Below are positions 7,032 through 16,705 of a stretch of 64,000 nt of DNA, piece by piece. The translations under genes and the position numbers were made by a program. The stretch is from contig CP070686.1 of NCBI GenBank assembly GCA_020353055.1, positions 2,475,244-2,539,243 of the forward strand, written 5' to 3'. Source of the stretch: Caldifarciminota bacterium (GTDB lineage: Bacteria > Hydrothermota > Tepidihabitantia > SM23-42). The number at the start of each line of letters is the position of its first letter. Positions within the stretch are counted from its first letter, which is position 1. The notes below the pieces were generated by a model. The model was not told the origin of the DNA and did not search any database. It was given only the letters and a program-made list of their open reading frames with translations.

Positions 7032-8699
7032 TTGTTTGGATTATTAGTTTCATTAGTAATCATCGGTTTCCCTGTCAAAGAAGTAGAATTCGTAGGTAAT
7101 ACGTCGATTTCATCGAGACATCTTCACGCAGAAATAATCTCCAAGAAGGGTGAAGAATACAGCGATCTGGATATAAATTATGATATCGGGCGCATCGTTC
7201 GTTTTTATCGTTCAAAAGGGTTTTTTAACACAAAGGTTACGCCCGAAGTATCGATACTCAGAGAAATTGTGACCATTGTATTTCACATCGAGGAAGGTGC
7301 CAGGCCGCTGATTGAAAAGATATTAGTTCATGGTGATAGCCTGCAAAATATTAAGAATTTAATGAAAATACGAGTTGGTGATCACTTCATACAGTCGAAG
7401 GTGTATGATACGGAGCGCGCTGTAGAAGATCATTACAAAGACAGAGGATATCCTTTCGCCGAAGTGAGTCATGAGGATCTGCCTGATTCCGGGCTTCTTA
7501 TTTTTGAAGTTGAAAAAGGGGTCGTGCACTATATCAGGAATATCGAAGTTTATGGTTTGACCAAAAGCCGACCTGGATTGGTGCAGAGGGAGATAGAACT
7601 GCAATCGGGTGATGTTTACAGTAAGTCCAAAGTATACGACAGTCAGCGGAGGATATATGCTCTCGGCTTTTTCAGCACTCTCAAAGTTGAAATGCTCAAG
7701 AAGCAACCAGACAGTCTTGATTTGATATTCAACGTTAAGGAATTGAAATCGCGCATCCTTAATTTTGGCGTCGGTGTGACTCTTCCTTTCAGCTTCCTCT
7801 TATCATTCGGCTTTGAGGAGTTGAATCTGGCCAATATCGGGCACCGTGTCAATATCAATCCACTTTTTAAGTTCAACATCGAAAAAGAATGGGAGGCAAG
7901 ATTAGAGGCAAGGTATACATTACCCTATATTACGCCTTTGGGTTTGAAGTTGTCGTTATTACCATTCGTTTGGTATGAGGAGAAAATTGAATTCACAAGA
8001 TACACAAGCGGTAATGAATTCCGTATTGCCAAGGTGTTTACCGAAGAGGTCGCTTTGACTGTCTCCCACAGGTACAAATACGTTCGGATCAGCCCGAAGG
8101 TGACGCTGCCGGATACTATTAAGGGTGTTACCAACAGCGTAAAGACGCAGTTCTTGCTGGATCTGAGGGATGAATTCTTCGACCCTCATCGGGGATTCTA
8201 TTTTACTCCTTCAATAGAATACGCGGGAGGAATTTTCGGAGGCGCGAATCACTTTCTACGATTGGAGAGCGAGGAGCGTATCTTTCTTCCTCTGCTAGCT
8301 AACACTATCGCACAGCGGTTCAAAGTAGGAGTACTTGTTCCGACAGATGGTGTTTCGATTTATGAAAAGTATTATTTGGGGGGACAATATTCTTTACGCG
8401 GGTATCCCGAGCGGTCGGTGGGTCCTGATTCGATAGGCGACGAGAAGTACGGGAATATTTTATTGAATTTCAACCTCGAATATCGCCTCCGATTGCCTAT
8501 GAATTTTGGCCTTGTAGGATTCTTTGATGCTGGATACATCGACAATGAAATCAATTTTGAAGATACCGAATATTTCAAGACGACTGCCGGAGTTGGGATA
8601 CGATATTTCACGCCCATCGGCCCGTTGCGTTTTGACCTTGGATTCCCACTGCAGGAAAAGGGAACCGAATTCTATTTTGGCATCTATCATACGTTCTGA
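7032..8699 (+). CDS. BamA/TamA-like outer-membrane assembly protein
   Basis: Omp85-superfamily protein of 555 residues. It has a short N-terminal hydrophobic signal, about three POTRA repeats (roughly 17-240; VKEVEFVGNTSISSRHLHAE, PLIEKILVHGD, IRNIEVYG) and a C-terminal 16-strand-type barrel. The conserved LRGYPE motif is near residue 455. The chain ends in a terminal Phe (FYFGIYHTF), the usual outer-membrane beta signal. The start is TTG at 7032, just after the previous stop; no better start or Shine-Dalgarno is seen. The small POTRA number and the TamB-like gene 5 bp downstream favour a TamA-like role, but it could be the cell's only BamA. Confidence 0.9.
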   Translation: MFGLLVSLVIIGFPVKEVEFVGNTSISSRHLHAEIISKKGEEYSDLDINYDIGRIVRFYRSKGFFNTKVTPEVSILREIVTIVFHIEEGARPLIEKILVHGDSLQNIKNLMKIRVGDHFIQSKVYDTERAVEDHYKDRGYPFAEVSHEDLPDSGLLIFEVEKGVVHYIRNIEVYGLTKSRPGLVQREIELQSGDVYSKSKVYDSQRRIYALGFFSTLKVEMLKKQPDSLDLIFNVKELKSRILNFGVGVTLPFSFLLSFGFEELNLANIGHRVNINPLFKFNIEKEWEARLEARYTLPYITPLGLKLSLLPFVWYEEKIEFTRYTSGNEFRIAKVFTEEVALTVSHRYKYVRISPKVTLPDTIKGVTNSVKTQFLLDLRDEFFDPHRGFYFTPSIEYAGGIFGGANHFLRLESEERIFLPLLANTIAQRFKVGVLVPTDGVSIYEKYYLGGQYSLRGYPERSVGPDSIGDEKYGNILLNFNLEYRLRLPMNFGLVGFFDAGYIDNEINFEDTEYFKTTAGVGIRYFTPIGPLRFDLGFPLQEKGTEFYFGIYHTF

Positions 8700-8704
8700 G
8701 TGAT

Positions 8705-11700
8705 ATGAAACGTTATATCAGGCACATAGTTGGCCCCATCGTTTTCGTGCTGATCCTCGGTGCTACGGTTCTATACGTGACAAGCGCCAAATTCGGTAGG
8801 CTGACAATCGATGTCCTGGAACTTGCCACTGGTTTGAATATTGAGTACCGTGCTATTACAGGGAACATATTACAGGGATTTCGAATTGACGACTACAGAG
8901 TGATATTCTCTGAAACTAATAGTGTCCGGGGTAAACGCGCGGAAATACACTACCGTTTCAATTTGTTCATGCTGCAATTGCCTAATCTCTTCGAGGTCAC
9001 GCTTTTCGAACCAGAGATCACGATAGAGGACCGGAAGGATGAAAAACAGAACGAGGAAAGATACTTCCCTGGTTTCCCGAAAATCAGACTGGGGTTGAGG
9101 GTCAATGTGAAGAACGGACAGATTAGTTACAGAAACGGGCAGACGTACGAAGCAGAAGGTATCTCTGGTATTGTTTTCATAGATTTCATCGGTTCGAGAG
9201 TCCGTCTGATTGCGAGGAATCTATCATTGTTTTCCGAAGATCTGTCGTTGAACGTCAGGGCGATGAATCTCGATGCCGACATCAGCGAAGAAGAAATACG
9301 ACTGAATTCATTCAGGCTAAACGGTACCGGTCTCCTGTTAAAAGGTACTGGATTCTATTCATTCGAACGTCAAGATGCCTCGTTCGATTTTGAAAAGGCG
9401 AAAATTGACATCGGTAAGTTCCGTGATCTCGAATGGAGGTTACGTTTCGCCACCGGAATCGAAATGGGTGGTCGGGTTGATTTTGTCGGCAGCATAACTT
9501 ACAGTAAGGGCAGGTTCGTGCCACAGATACGAGGTTCTGCTACCGGGTTTCATCCGCTTGAAAGATTTGGTTTTGAAACCAATGCTGCTTCAGATACGAT
9601 ATGGGTAAACCTATTCGACGCCGACGTGTTTGGTGGTACTCTTTTCGCTCAGCTCAAGGTTGTCAATCTCAGGGATGTCGAATTCATTTCGAACTTCAAG
9701 GATGTTGATATAAGTCAATTTGTGCGTTCGGCAGAACCCGTGCTTGTGAATGGGTACTTGGCTTACGAGACAAACAGTTTTGTCGGCTTCTTAAGTTCTC
9801 CAGGTGAGTACGGATTAGGATTGGATTCTGTTCTCTGCTATGGGTCGTTTTCAGAATCACGTTTATACTTGGATTCACTCTTTGTGATTGAGGATAGGAG
9901 AATTCTGCAAGCCCATGGGCAGATACTGCCTGCTCTCGATCTGATCGTTCGATTTTCGGATTTTGACGTTGCGCGTTTTGAGAGATATTTTCCTGTCGGT
10001 GGGCATTTGAATGGTTCAATCCAGGTATCTGGTGACCCAAGTGATTTAATGGGTTTAACCATCAACACCGACATGCTGGCAAAGGATTTTTCAGTACACG
10101 GATTTACCATTGATGATCTGGAAATAAAGAGCACTGATTTTCAGAAGGACAATAAGGAGCGAACCCTTTCGCTCATGTTACAACAACTGCAGTACAAGAA
10201 TTACCGATTCGAACGCACTCACCTTTCCGTTACGGATAGTTCCTTCAGGTTTACGGCAACCGACAAGACAGATACGATTTTTGTTGAAGGTATTTTACGT
10301 GATGGATTGCGCGGTACTATTTGCTCCCTGATAGTGAATTACAATAGGGTTCTCACCAGGAACACGCAGATGATAGATTTTGATATCATGGAAGGAATCG
10401 TAGGCAATGTGCATTTGGCATTGGCCAATGGCAGTCTTGAATTCTCGAGAACACCTTTCATGCTTCAACTCACGGGGGTCGATCTGTACAAACTCAGCAG
10501 ACTTCTGGGGTTACGGGAGGAATTGCGCGGAATACTCGATCTGAATTTTGCCCAGGATAGCATCACGATGAGTGCGCGGCATATCGACTTCATGGGTCTG
10601 CAAAACGGATTTCTGCAATTATCCGGCCGTTATGCAAGCAGGAGTATCATCGTGGATTCTCTGCACATCCATGATGACAACGCACAGGTGTTAGATGCAG
10701 CCGGTGTTGTTTCGATCGAGCATTCAGAGTTGACTGCAAAATTCCAGGACGTTGGCGTTTGGGTATTGGCTTTCTTGAAGAATTTTCTGGATAAGCCTAC
10801 TGGCTTGATGACCGGGCAGGTCAGTTTTCATGGTAACCTCGACCAGTTTGCTTTCAGCGGCGGCGGTAGAATTCACGATGGGTCATTTGGCGTTGGCATA
10901 ATTGCATCACAGTTCGATTCCGTCAATACGGATGTCGTATTTGAGGATGACCGAATAATTTTTTCTTCCGGTAAAGGTATCATGTCGCCAGCAAATGGAC
11001 GTGAAATGTCGGGTCAATGGATAAGTGGTGGTGGCGTAATAAAACTTGAAAAACGTTTCGGCGTAAGAAATCTTAATTTTGATTTTAGCTTTGTTAACGC
11101 ACCGATACAGTTTCCTCCTTTTGCATATGGCATAGGTAGTGGGAATTTCTCAATGAATATGCGTGATCGCGTAATGCATTATAACGGTAATATATCAGTG
11201 AAAGAAGCCGTCGTCCCTCTCGAATTCGGGATGGAGATCGAGGAGGAACAAGGGGTAACCGATGAAAGTTGGCGTCTTAATGTGAGGCTGAGGGGTGAGA
11301 GTGACATATGGCTCAGAAATCGCGACGCAGACATTGAATTTGCTGGTGAACTTTCCATCACCAAAGAGCGCGGGCCAGTTCATCTATCCGGAGTCTTGGA
11401 AACTGACCGCGGAAATTATTATTGGCTGAATCATATTCTTTCAATAACTCAGGGCAAAGTTACTTTCATTCCTGGAGACATCATAGATCCGGAGGTGGAT
11501 GTCTGGGCACAGCTGGATACCAGGGAGGGTATAAAAATTATTCTTCATTTATACGGGCCGATTTCAGAACCAATTTTTGAGTTTTATACAGATCCGCCTG
11601 GCGAGTACACTGAACAGGATATCGTAACCTACTTGAATCTTAACATCACATGGCAGGAACTTGAGCAGATAAAACGCGGTGATTACATGAGTAAGGTTAT

Positions 11701-11995
11701 ACCTCATAGCTTGCTTTCCTGGTTGGAAGGTGATGTCTCCCGCACGATCAGGCAGTATACTGGACTCGATTATTTCCGGATTGAAACCCCGTTCTTCGAA
11801 GCGGACGAAAAGACAAAATTGACCGTCGGCAAGTATATATCACGTAATCTCTTCGTCACCTACACCTATGACATAACCACATTTTCCAATGAATTCAATG
11901 TTGAATATTTCATAGACGACAAGAATAAGATCCACGTCGAGCGTGATGATACAGGTGAATACAGTTTGCAGTACCAGTATCGGCTTAGGTTTTGA
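8705..11995 (+). CDS. TamB-like translocation/assembly module protein
   Basis: A 1096-residue protein with one N-terminal membrane anchor (about residues 7-28), a long beta-rich AsmA/TamB-type body and a C-terminal DUF490 domain. Typical signatures near the end are GNYYWLNHILSITQGKVTF and DPEVDVWAQLDTREG. Such proteins span the periplasm and form a groove thought to carry lipids or to assist outer-membrane protein insertion. The pairing with the Omp85 protein 5 bp upstream gives a TamA-TamB-like unit. The length is typical for the family. Confidence 0.9.
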   Translation: MKRYIRHIVGPIVFVLILGATVLYVTSAKFGRLTIDVLELATGLNIEYRAITGNILQGFRIDDYRVIFSETNSVRGKRAEIHYRFNLFMLQLPNLFEVTLFEPEITIEDRKDEKQNEERYFPGFPKIRLGLRVNVKNGQISYRNGQTYEAEGISGIVFIDFIGSRVRLIARNLSLFSEDLSLNVRAMNLDADISEEEIRLNSFRLNGTGLLLKGTGFYSFERQDASFDFEKAKIDIGKFRDLEWRLRFATGIEMGGRVDFVGSITYSKGRFVPQIRGSATGFHPLERFGFETNAASDTIWVNLFDADVFGGTLFAQLKVVNLRDVEFISNFKDVDISQFVRSAEPVLVNGYLAYETNSFVGFLSSPGEYGLGLDSVLCYGSFSESRLYLDSLFVIEDRRILQAHGQILPALDLIVRFSDFDVARFERYFPVGGHLNGSIQVSGDPSDLMGLTINTDMLAKDFSVHGFTIDDLEIKSTDFQKDNKERTLSLMLQQLQYKNYRFERTHLSVTDSSFRFTATDKTDTIFVEGILRDGLRGTICSLIVNYNRVLTRNTQMIDFDIMEGIVGNVHLALANGSLEFSRTPFMLQLTGVDLYKLSRLLGLREELRGILDLNFAQDSITMSARHIDFMGLQNGFLQLSGRYASRSIIVDSLHIHDDNAQVLDAAGVVSIEHSELTAKFQDVGVWVLAFLKNFLDKPTGLMTGQVSFHGNLDQFAFSGGGRIHDGSFGVGIIASQFDSVNTDVVFEDDRIIFSSGKGIMSPANGREMSGQWISGGGVIKLEKRFGVRNLNFDFSFVNAPIQFPPFAYGIGSGNFSMNMRDRVMHYNGNISVKEAVVPLEFGMEIEEEQGVTDESWRLNVRLRGESDIWLRNRDADIEFAGELSITKERGPVHLSGVLETDRGNYYWLNHILSITQGKVTFIPGDIIDPEVDVWAQLDTREGIKIILHLYGPISEPIFEFYTDPPGEYTEQDIVTYLNLNITWQELEQIKRGDYMSKVIPHSLLSWLEGDVSRTIRQYTGLDYFRIETPFFEADEKTKLTVGKYISRNLFVTYTYDITTFSNEFNVEYFIDDKNKIHVERDDTGEYSLQYQYRLRF

Positions 11996-12043
11996 GCATT
12001 TCCTTGCATATGGGCTCATCTTCCGGTGCAGTCTGGCGTTGTC

Positions 12044-12071
12044 TTGACACTGAGATGTTAGTTGATATAAT
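12044..12071 (+). promoter_or_regulatory. Promoter of the M6 peptidase gene
   Basis: TTGACA (12044-12049), a 16-bp spacer and TATAAT (12066-12071). It lies in the gap after tamB and reads towards the TTG start at 12158. Confidence 0.8.
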
Positions 12072-12157
12072 AAAGCATCGAATAGTGTCGGGAAAGACGT
12101 TATGATTTGAAAGGAATGATTTATATCAATATTTTCCTCAAAAACACGGAGGTCATT

Positions 12158-15100
12158 TTGAAAAAAATAATGGCATTAGCGCTGCTCGCACTTTTGAGTC
12201 ATGCTGAGCAGATTACACTCGTCAAAGACCGGGTATCTCAAGTGCCCCCACCTACTCCTCCTATGGCGAATCTAACGGCCGAGTTGGCATCTGATGCCGG
12301 TATTCAGAGAATGCCAGTCAGGCAGTTCACGAATCTGAGGTTGTTCCAGAATTTCACATCGCCGTTGCCGGTAGACGGCAGGCAGGATCTCAATATTCTT
12401 GTTTTGAAGGTTGAATTCGTTGAAGACGACGAGGTGAGCACGACCGGTAATGGTAAGATGGACCTTACAGGTTATGGGACGCCTGATGATGGTTTGTTTT
12501 ATGACCCGCCGCACAGTGGTGTTTATTTCTCGCGGATGATGGAGTTCCTGAGTAATTACTACAAAGTAAATTCCTTCGGTAATTGCAATGTGACGTATAC
12601 GGTCAAACCGGATCATAATTTGGCAAGCTATCAGTTGCCCCACAAGATGCGATACTACAGTGGTTTTGTTGAATATGATGCCGACAATGGTTTTGTATAC
12701 TACAATACCTATGCAATGGAGATGGGACTGGTACGCATACTGGCTGATGCAGTTGCTGCGGCAGACCTTGATGAGACCGTTGATTTCTCTGACTATGATG
12801 CGATCATAATCTTCCATGCCGGCACTCAATGGCAAACAAGCATTAATTTCTTCAGATTTTGTGATATACCTTCGGCGACGATTCCTCCCGGTGCGCTCGA
12901 GTTCTATCTCGGTGTACCGCATATTCTCGCGAACGGCGGCAACGATACCATTGACTTTCCGGTTAGCGTAAATGCTGAGATGGCTCGGGTCGATCAATAT
13001 ATGATCGGCGCGGTTGGCACGGTTGTTCATGAATTTGGTCATATCCTCAACCTACCAGACCTTTACGACATTACTGGTTGGTCTAATGGGGTCGGCGCAT
13101 TCGATTTGATGGGTACTGGGGGCTGGGTCGGAAGCCCTGCTGCCGGTGCACCCGAAGGTTCTATTCCGGCGAATATGGGTGCTTGGACAAGGTATACGAT
13201 GGGTTGGGTTACACCTACGGTCGTGGCTTCTGCCGAAAGCGTAGTTACGATTAGGACATCCGCTATCGACACCACTCAGTATGGCGTTGCGAATCAGACA
13301 ATGATTAAGGTTCCAATATCGGAGACGGAATTTTTTCTAATTGAGAACCGCCAGCAGGATGTAGTGCAAAAAGATACAATTGTCATTGATGCAGAGGATG
13401 GAGTACCTATCTACGTTGACAATGGCGAGTTCGATTTCTTCTTGCCGGCAAGTGGCGTTGCCATTTGGCACATCGACGATAACATCGTAAATGCTTACTT
13501 CGCAAACAATACGATGCAGGTCGACCCTCAGCGCAAGGGAGTCGATCTCGAGGAGGCAGACGGTATCCAGCATTTTGATGCATACTACTATGGCGATTCT
13601 TTGGAATACTACGGCTCCAAGTATGACTTGTTCTTTATCGACGATAGCGGTAAGTCAAATCACCGGTTTGGCCCTTCAACAAATCCAAATTCGGATGCTT
13701 ATTTTGGCAAGTCATTAGTTGATGTTGATATCCTCTCACCGCTCGATACATTGATGGATATCTCGGTGGATTTCAATATGTATCAGGATGGTTTTCCGGT
13801 GGCGGTGCAGATCGGAGTCGGGGTGCAGGAAGTTAGCTATGGTGATCTGGACGGAGACGGCGACTGGGAAATCATCGTCGGCACGGACGGGGGGCGTATA
13901 TATACATTCCATCATGATGGTACTCCATTTGTTAGCAGTCTTGTGGGTACGATCAGTACTTTTCTTGCCGTCGGCGACATCAATGGAGACGGGGTAGATG
14001 ATATAGCCTATGGTTCCGGTTTGAACGTGATTTGTCTTAACGGAAACGATCTCGATACGCTGCCCGGATTTCCCTTTATGACCGGTGACGTCGTTGTGGG
14101 CGCACCGCTGATTTTTGATATCGACGGTGATTCACAAAACGAGATAATTTTCGGAAGCAAGGACCGTAATTTATATTGCCTCGGTAGCGACGGGCAGAAT
14201 ATAGCTGAATATCCGGTATATCTAAATACGGAGTTGCTTTCAACACCCTGTGTATTTGATGAAGCAGAACGTCAGGTGGGCGTGCTCGGTTCGGATGGTC
14301 GATTCTGGATCTTCAATGATCAGGGAATCGTTCGTGAATTCAGCGAGTCAATACACAATATGCTTACGTACGCAGCCCCGGTGGTGGGTGACCTCGACCG
14401 CGATGGTGAGAACGAAGCCGTGATCATAAACGGATACGGTACAATATACATATATAATAAGGATACACTGGAGACGAAGTTCGATATTCTCATCGATACG
14501 ATATTCTATTTCACTCCGGCACTGGCTGACGTCGACCATGATGGATATCTCGAAATAATAATGCCCAACAGCAGTAAGACATTATATGTTGCGAATAGAA
14601 ATGGCACCGCGGTAGAGAATTTCCCGATTCACTACGATGATTTTCTACTATATCCTTTGGTCGTCGGTGATCTTGACGGGAGCGGCACTGAGGAGATAGC
14701 ATTTGGGCTCGCGACGTCGGACTCTCTGGGCACGGGTTTTCTAAAGATAATCAATGATCGTAAAGTGGAATTCGATCTTTCACCATTATTTGGCGAAGGT
14801 GGTTTTTCCAGTCCGGGTGTGCTGTTCGATTTGGATGGTGACGGTGATGTAGAACTGGCGTCTGGTAGTGATTACGGTAAATTGTACGTCTGGGATTTCC
14901 CCGGTACAGAGGTTTCCTGGCAGGGTTATATGAATGCACCAAGCAATACGGGGTATTTCGTTGGTCAATTGTCAGACGTATTTGTTTCCGCGACGCTGCT
15001 CGGAAATCTTTATATGTACCCTTCGCCGGTGGAAAATCTCGGTCGCGCACGATTCTTTCTCAGTGATGCGGCGGATGTTACCGTTGAGATACTTGATATT

Positions 15101-15271
15101 ACGGGACGCACGATTGGTGAGGTAAGGTTAACTAGTGCGACACCCAACGAATATAATGAAGTTGAATTCGATTTCACGAGACAGTCAAATGGATTATACA
15201 TACTGCGTGTTAAAGCACAAAATGCGAGTAGGAGTGAGGTTAAGTTCAAGAAGTTTGCCGTCTTGAGGTAG
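12158..15271 (+). CDS. Secreted M6-family metalloprotease with FG-GAP repeats and Por-type sorting domain
   Basis: A 1037-residue exported protease. The start is TTG at 12158, preceded by GGAGG and followed directly by a signal peptide (LKKIMALALLALLSHA); an in-frame ATG at 12107 would bury the signal. The zinc motif HEFGHILNLPDLYD is near residue 290 (HExxH plus a downstream Asp), followed by an M6-typical GVGAFDLMGTGGW. From about residue 560 several FG-GAP/VCBS-like repeats (GDLDGDGDWEIIVGT, GDINGDGVDDIAYG) suggest a calcium-binding propeller. The last 90 residues resemble a type A Por/T9SS sorting domain and end in KFAVLR. No T9SS motor genes are in the window. Confidence 0.9.
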   Translation: MKKIMALALLALLSHAEQITLVKDRVSQVPPPTPPMANLTAELASDAGIQRMPVRQFTNLRLFQNFTSPLPVDGRQDLNILVLKVEFVEDDEVSTTGNGKMDLTGYGTPDDGLFYDPPHSGVYFSRMMEFLSNYYKVNSFGNCNVTYTVKPDHNLASYQLPHKMRYYSGFVEYDADNGFVYYNTYAMEMGLVRILADAVAAADLDETVDFSDYDAIIIFHAGTQWQTSINFFRFCDIPSATIPPGALEFYLGVPHILANGGNDTIDFPVSVNAEMARVDQYMIGAVGTVVHEFGHILNLPDLYDITGWSNGVGAFDLMGTGGWVGSPAAGAPEGSIPANMGAWTRYTMGWVTPTVVASAESVVTIRTSAIDTTQYGVANQTMIKVPISETEFFLIENRQQDVVQKDTIVIDAEDGVPIYVDNGEFDFFLPASGVAIWHIDDNIVNAYFANNTMQVDPQRKGVDLEEADGIQHFDAYYYGDSLEYYGSKYDLFFIDDSGKSNHRFGPSTNPNSDAYFGKSLVDVDILSPLDTLMDISVDFNMYQDGFPVAVQIGVGVQEVSYGDLDGDGDWEIIVGTDGGRIYTFHHDGTPFVSSLVGTISTFLAVGDINGDGVDDIAYGSGLNVICLNGNDLDTLPGFPFMTGDVVVGAPLIFDIDGDSQNEIIFGSKDRNLYCLGSDGQNIAEYPVYLNTELLSTPCVFDEAERQVGVLGSDGRFWIFNDQGIVREFSESIHNMLTYAAPVVGDLDRDGENEAVIINGYGTIYIYNKDTLETKFDILIDTIFYFTPALADVDHDGYLEIIMPNSSKTLYVANRNGTAVENFPIHYDDFLLYPLVVGDLDGSGTEEIAFGLATSDSLGTGFLKIINDRKVEFDLSPLFGEGGFSSPGVLFDLDGDGDVELASGSDYGKLYVWDFPGTEVSWQGYMNAPSNTGYFVGQLSDVFVSATLLGNLYMYPSPVENLGRARFFLSDAADVTVEILDITGRTIGEVRLTSATPNEYNEVEFDFTRQSNGLYILRVKAQNASRSEVKFKKFAVLR

Positions 15272-15279
15272 GAGGTTTT

Positions 15280-15873
15280 GTGGTTTTAGGTATTTCTCTC
15301 ATATTGGTCCAGGCTTTGAATCCCGTAATGGCATCGATCATGGTACCCGGGTTGGGGCAAATGATCCAGGGAGACAGATCGAAAGCCCAGACTTTTTTTG
15401 TTGTTGAAGGGGCAATATGGCTATCATATTTCGGTTTCAACTACTGGGGAAGCCGAATTGATGGCTCCGCGCGCGCGTTCGCTATTGACCATGCCGGGGC
15501 CAACCCTTTACGAAGTGATGATGCATATTTCGACGCCGTTGAGGATTTCCTGACTTCAGCGGAACACAATTTGATGATAGAGAGATATGCGAGTTTGTAC
15601 TTTCCGAACGACCCCGAACTCCAGCAGGAATACATCGATGCGAACGCCTATCTTGGAGAGGATGAATGGGCATGGGATAGCATTCCGAGCCGGAGTTATT
15701 ACTGGGAAAAGAGGAGGCAGGCGCGCGAACACCGGCGTCGTGCTTCTTTTATGCCCGGGTTCGCAATAATAAACCGTATCATATCTGTTGTTGACGTACT
15801 GCTTTTCACGAAAGAGGAGAGATTCGGTTTCGATACCAGTGAAGGAAGGATTGGTCTCTACTACAAATTCTAA
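15280..15873 (+). CDS. DUF5683-like membrane protein
   Basis: A 197-residue protein whose start codon is GTG at 15280, preceded by GGAGG and 8 bp after the protease stop. The N-terminus has a P-G-x-G-Q motif (MVPGLGQMIQGDRSKAQTF) followed by a hydrophobic segment, as in DUF5683 proteins. A second hydrophobic stretch (FAIINRIISVVDVLLF) lies near the C-terminus. The middle is hydrophilic and rich in Tyr, Trp and Arg. It is probably a small inner-membrane or envelope protein co-expressed with the secreted protease. The function is unknown. Confidence 0.7.
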   Translation: MVLGISLILVQALNPVMASIMVPGLGQMIQGDRSKAQTFFVVEGAIWLSYFGFNYWGSRIDGSARAFAIDHAGANPLRSDDAYFDAVEDFLTSAEHNLMIERYASLYFPNDPELQQEYIDANAYLGEDEWAWDSIPSRSYYWEKRRQAREHRRRASFMPGFAIINRIISVVDVLLFTKEERFGFDTSEGRIGLYYKF

Positions 15874-15910
15874 TACCAGTGAGTACTCAAGGAGAGAGCA
15901 AACACACTAG

Positions 15911-16693
15911 TTGTTCAACAACAAGTTCGTAGATTCAGTCTTGAACTCCAAAGAAGAATCGCGTCATAAGTGTGTTGACATATTGAAGGGTGCGACATCT
16001 GTTTTTGTCATGACCGGTGCCGGTGTATCCGCGGAAAGTGGTGTACCCACATTCCGCGGCAAGGACGGTTTGTGGAAGAATTATTCGGTGCAGGATCTGG
16101 CTACCCCAAATGCATTCAAGAGGAATCCTGGGCTCGTCTGGGATTGGTATCATTGGCGGCAGAGCATTATCCTGAAAGCTCAACCCAATGCCGCCCATTA
16201 CGCGCTCGTTGAGTTGGAGAATCGATTTGGGCGATTCCTACTGTTGACCCAGAACGTTGACAATCTGCACCGGCGGGCAGGGTCTAAGAGAGTGCTGGAG
16301 ATACACGGAAACATCTTCCGGACAAGGTGTTGTAAATGCGGTAAATTGCTGTCTTATACAGCTACTCAAGGTGCGCCTGTTCAGTTGCCGCAATGCGATT
16401 GCGGTGGCCTGTTGCGACCCGATGTGGTATGGTTTGGCGAGGCGATCCCACAAACAATTTGGACTGAGTCACTGGAATATTTGAATACTGCCCAGGTGGC
16501 AGTGTTTTGTGGAACGTCTGGTGTAGTATGGCCGGCGGCCGCGATACCAGGGATTGCGATAGAACGAGGCATCACAACTATAGAGATAAATCTCGAGCCG
16601 ACGCCGTTCAGCAGCATTGTCGACGTGTCGATAATTGCCAAGGCTGGCGATATCTTACCTGAAATTGTTCACGAGCTTTCTGTATCGAGATGA
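15911..16693 (+). CDS. Sir2-family NAD-dependent protein deacylase
   Basis: A 260-residue sirtuin. NAD-binding GAGVSAESGVPTFRG, TQNVDNLHRRAG, the catalytic His in EIHGN, two zinc CxxC-type pairs (CCKCGK and CDCGG) and VWFGE are all present. The segment WDWYHWRQ has the Tyr-x-x-Arg pair that in SIRT5/CobB-type enzymes recognises succinyl or malonyl lysine, so desuccinylase activity is plausible. A TAG lies directly before the TTG at 15911, so translation cannot start upstream. The nearest AAGGAG is 16 bases away, which makes the exact start uncertain. Confidence 0.92.
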   Translation: MFNNKFVDSVLNSKEESRHKCVDILKGATSVFVMTGAGVSAESGVPTFRGKDGLWKNYSVQDLATPNAFKRNPGLVWDWYHWRQSIILKAQPNAAHYALVELENRFGRFLLLTQNVDNLHRRAGSKRVLEIHGNIFRTRCCKCGKLLSYTATQGAPVQLPQCDCGGLLRPDVVWFGEAIPQTIWTESLEYLNTAQVAVFCGTSGVVWPAAAIPGIAIERGITTIEINLEPTPFSSIVDVSIIAKAGDILPEIVHELSVSR

Positions 16694-16705
16694 ATGCTGG
16701 TCGAT

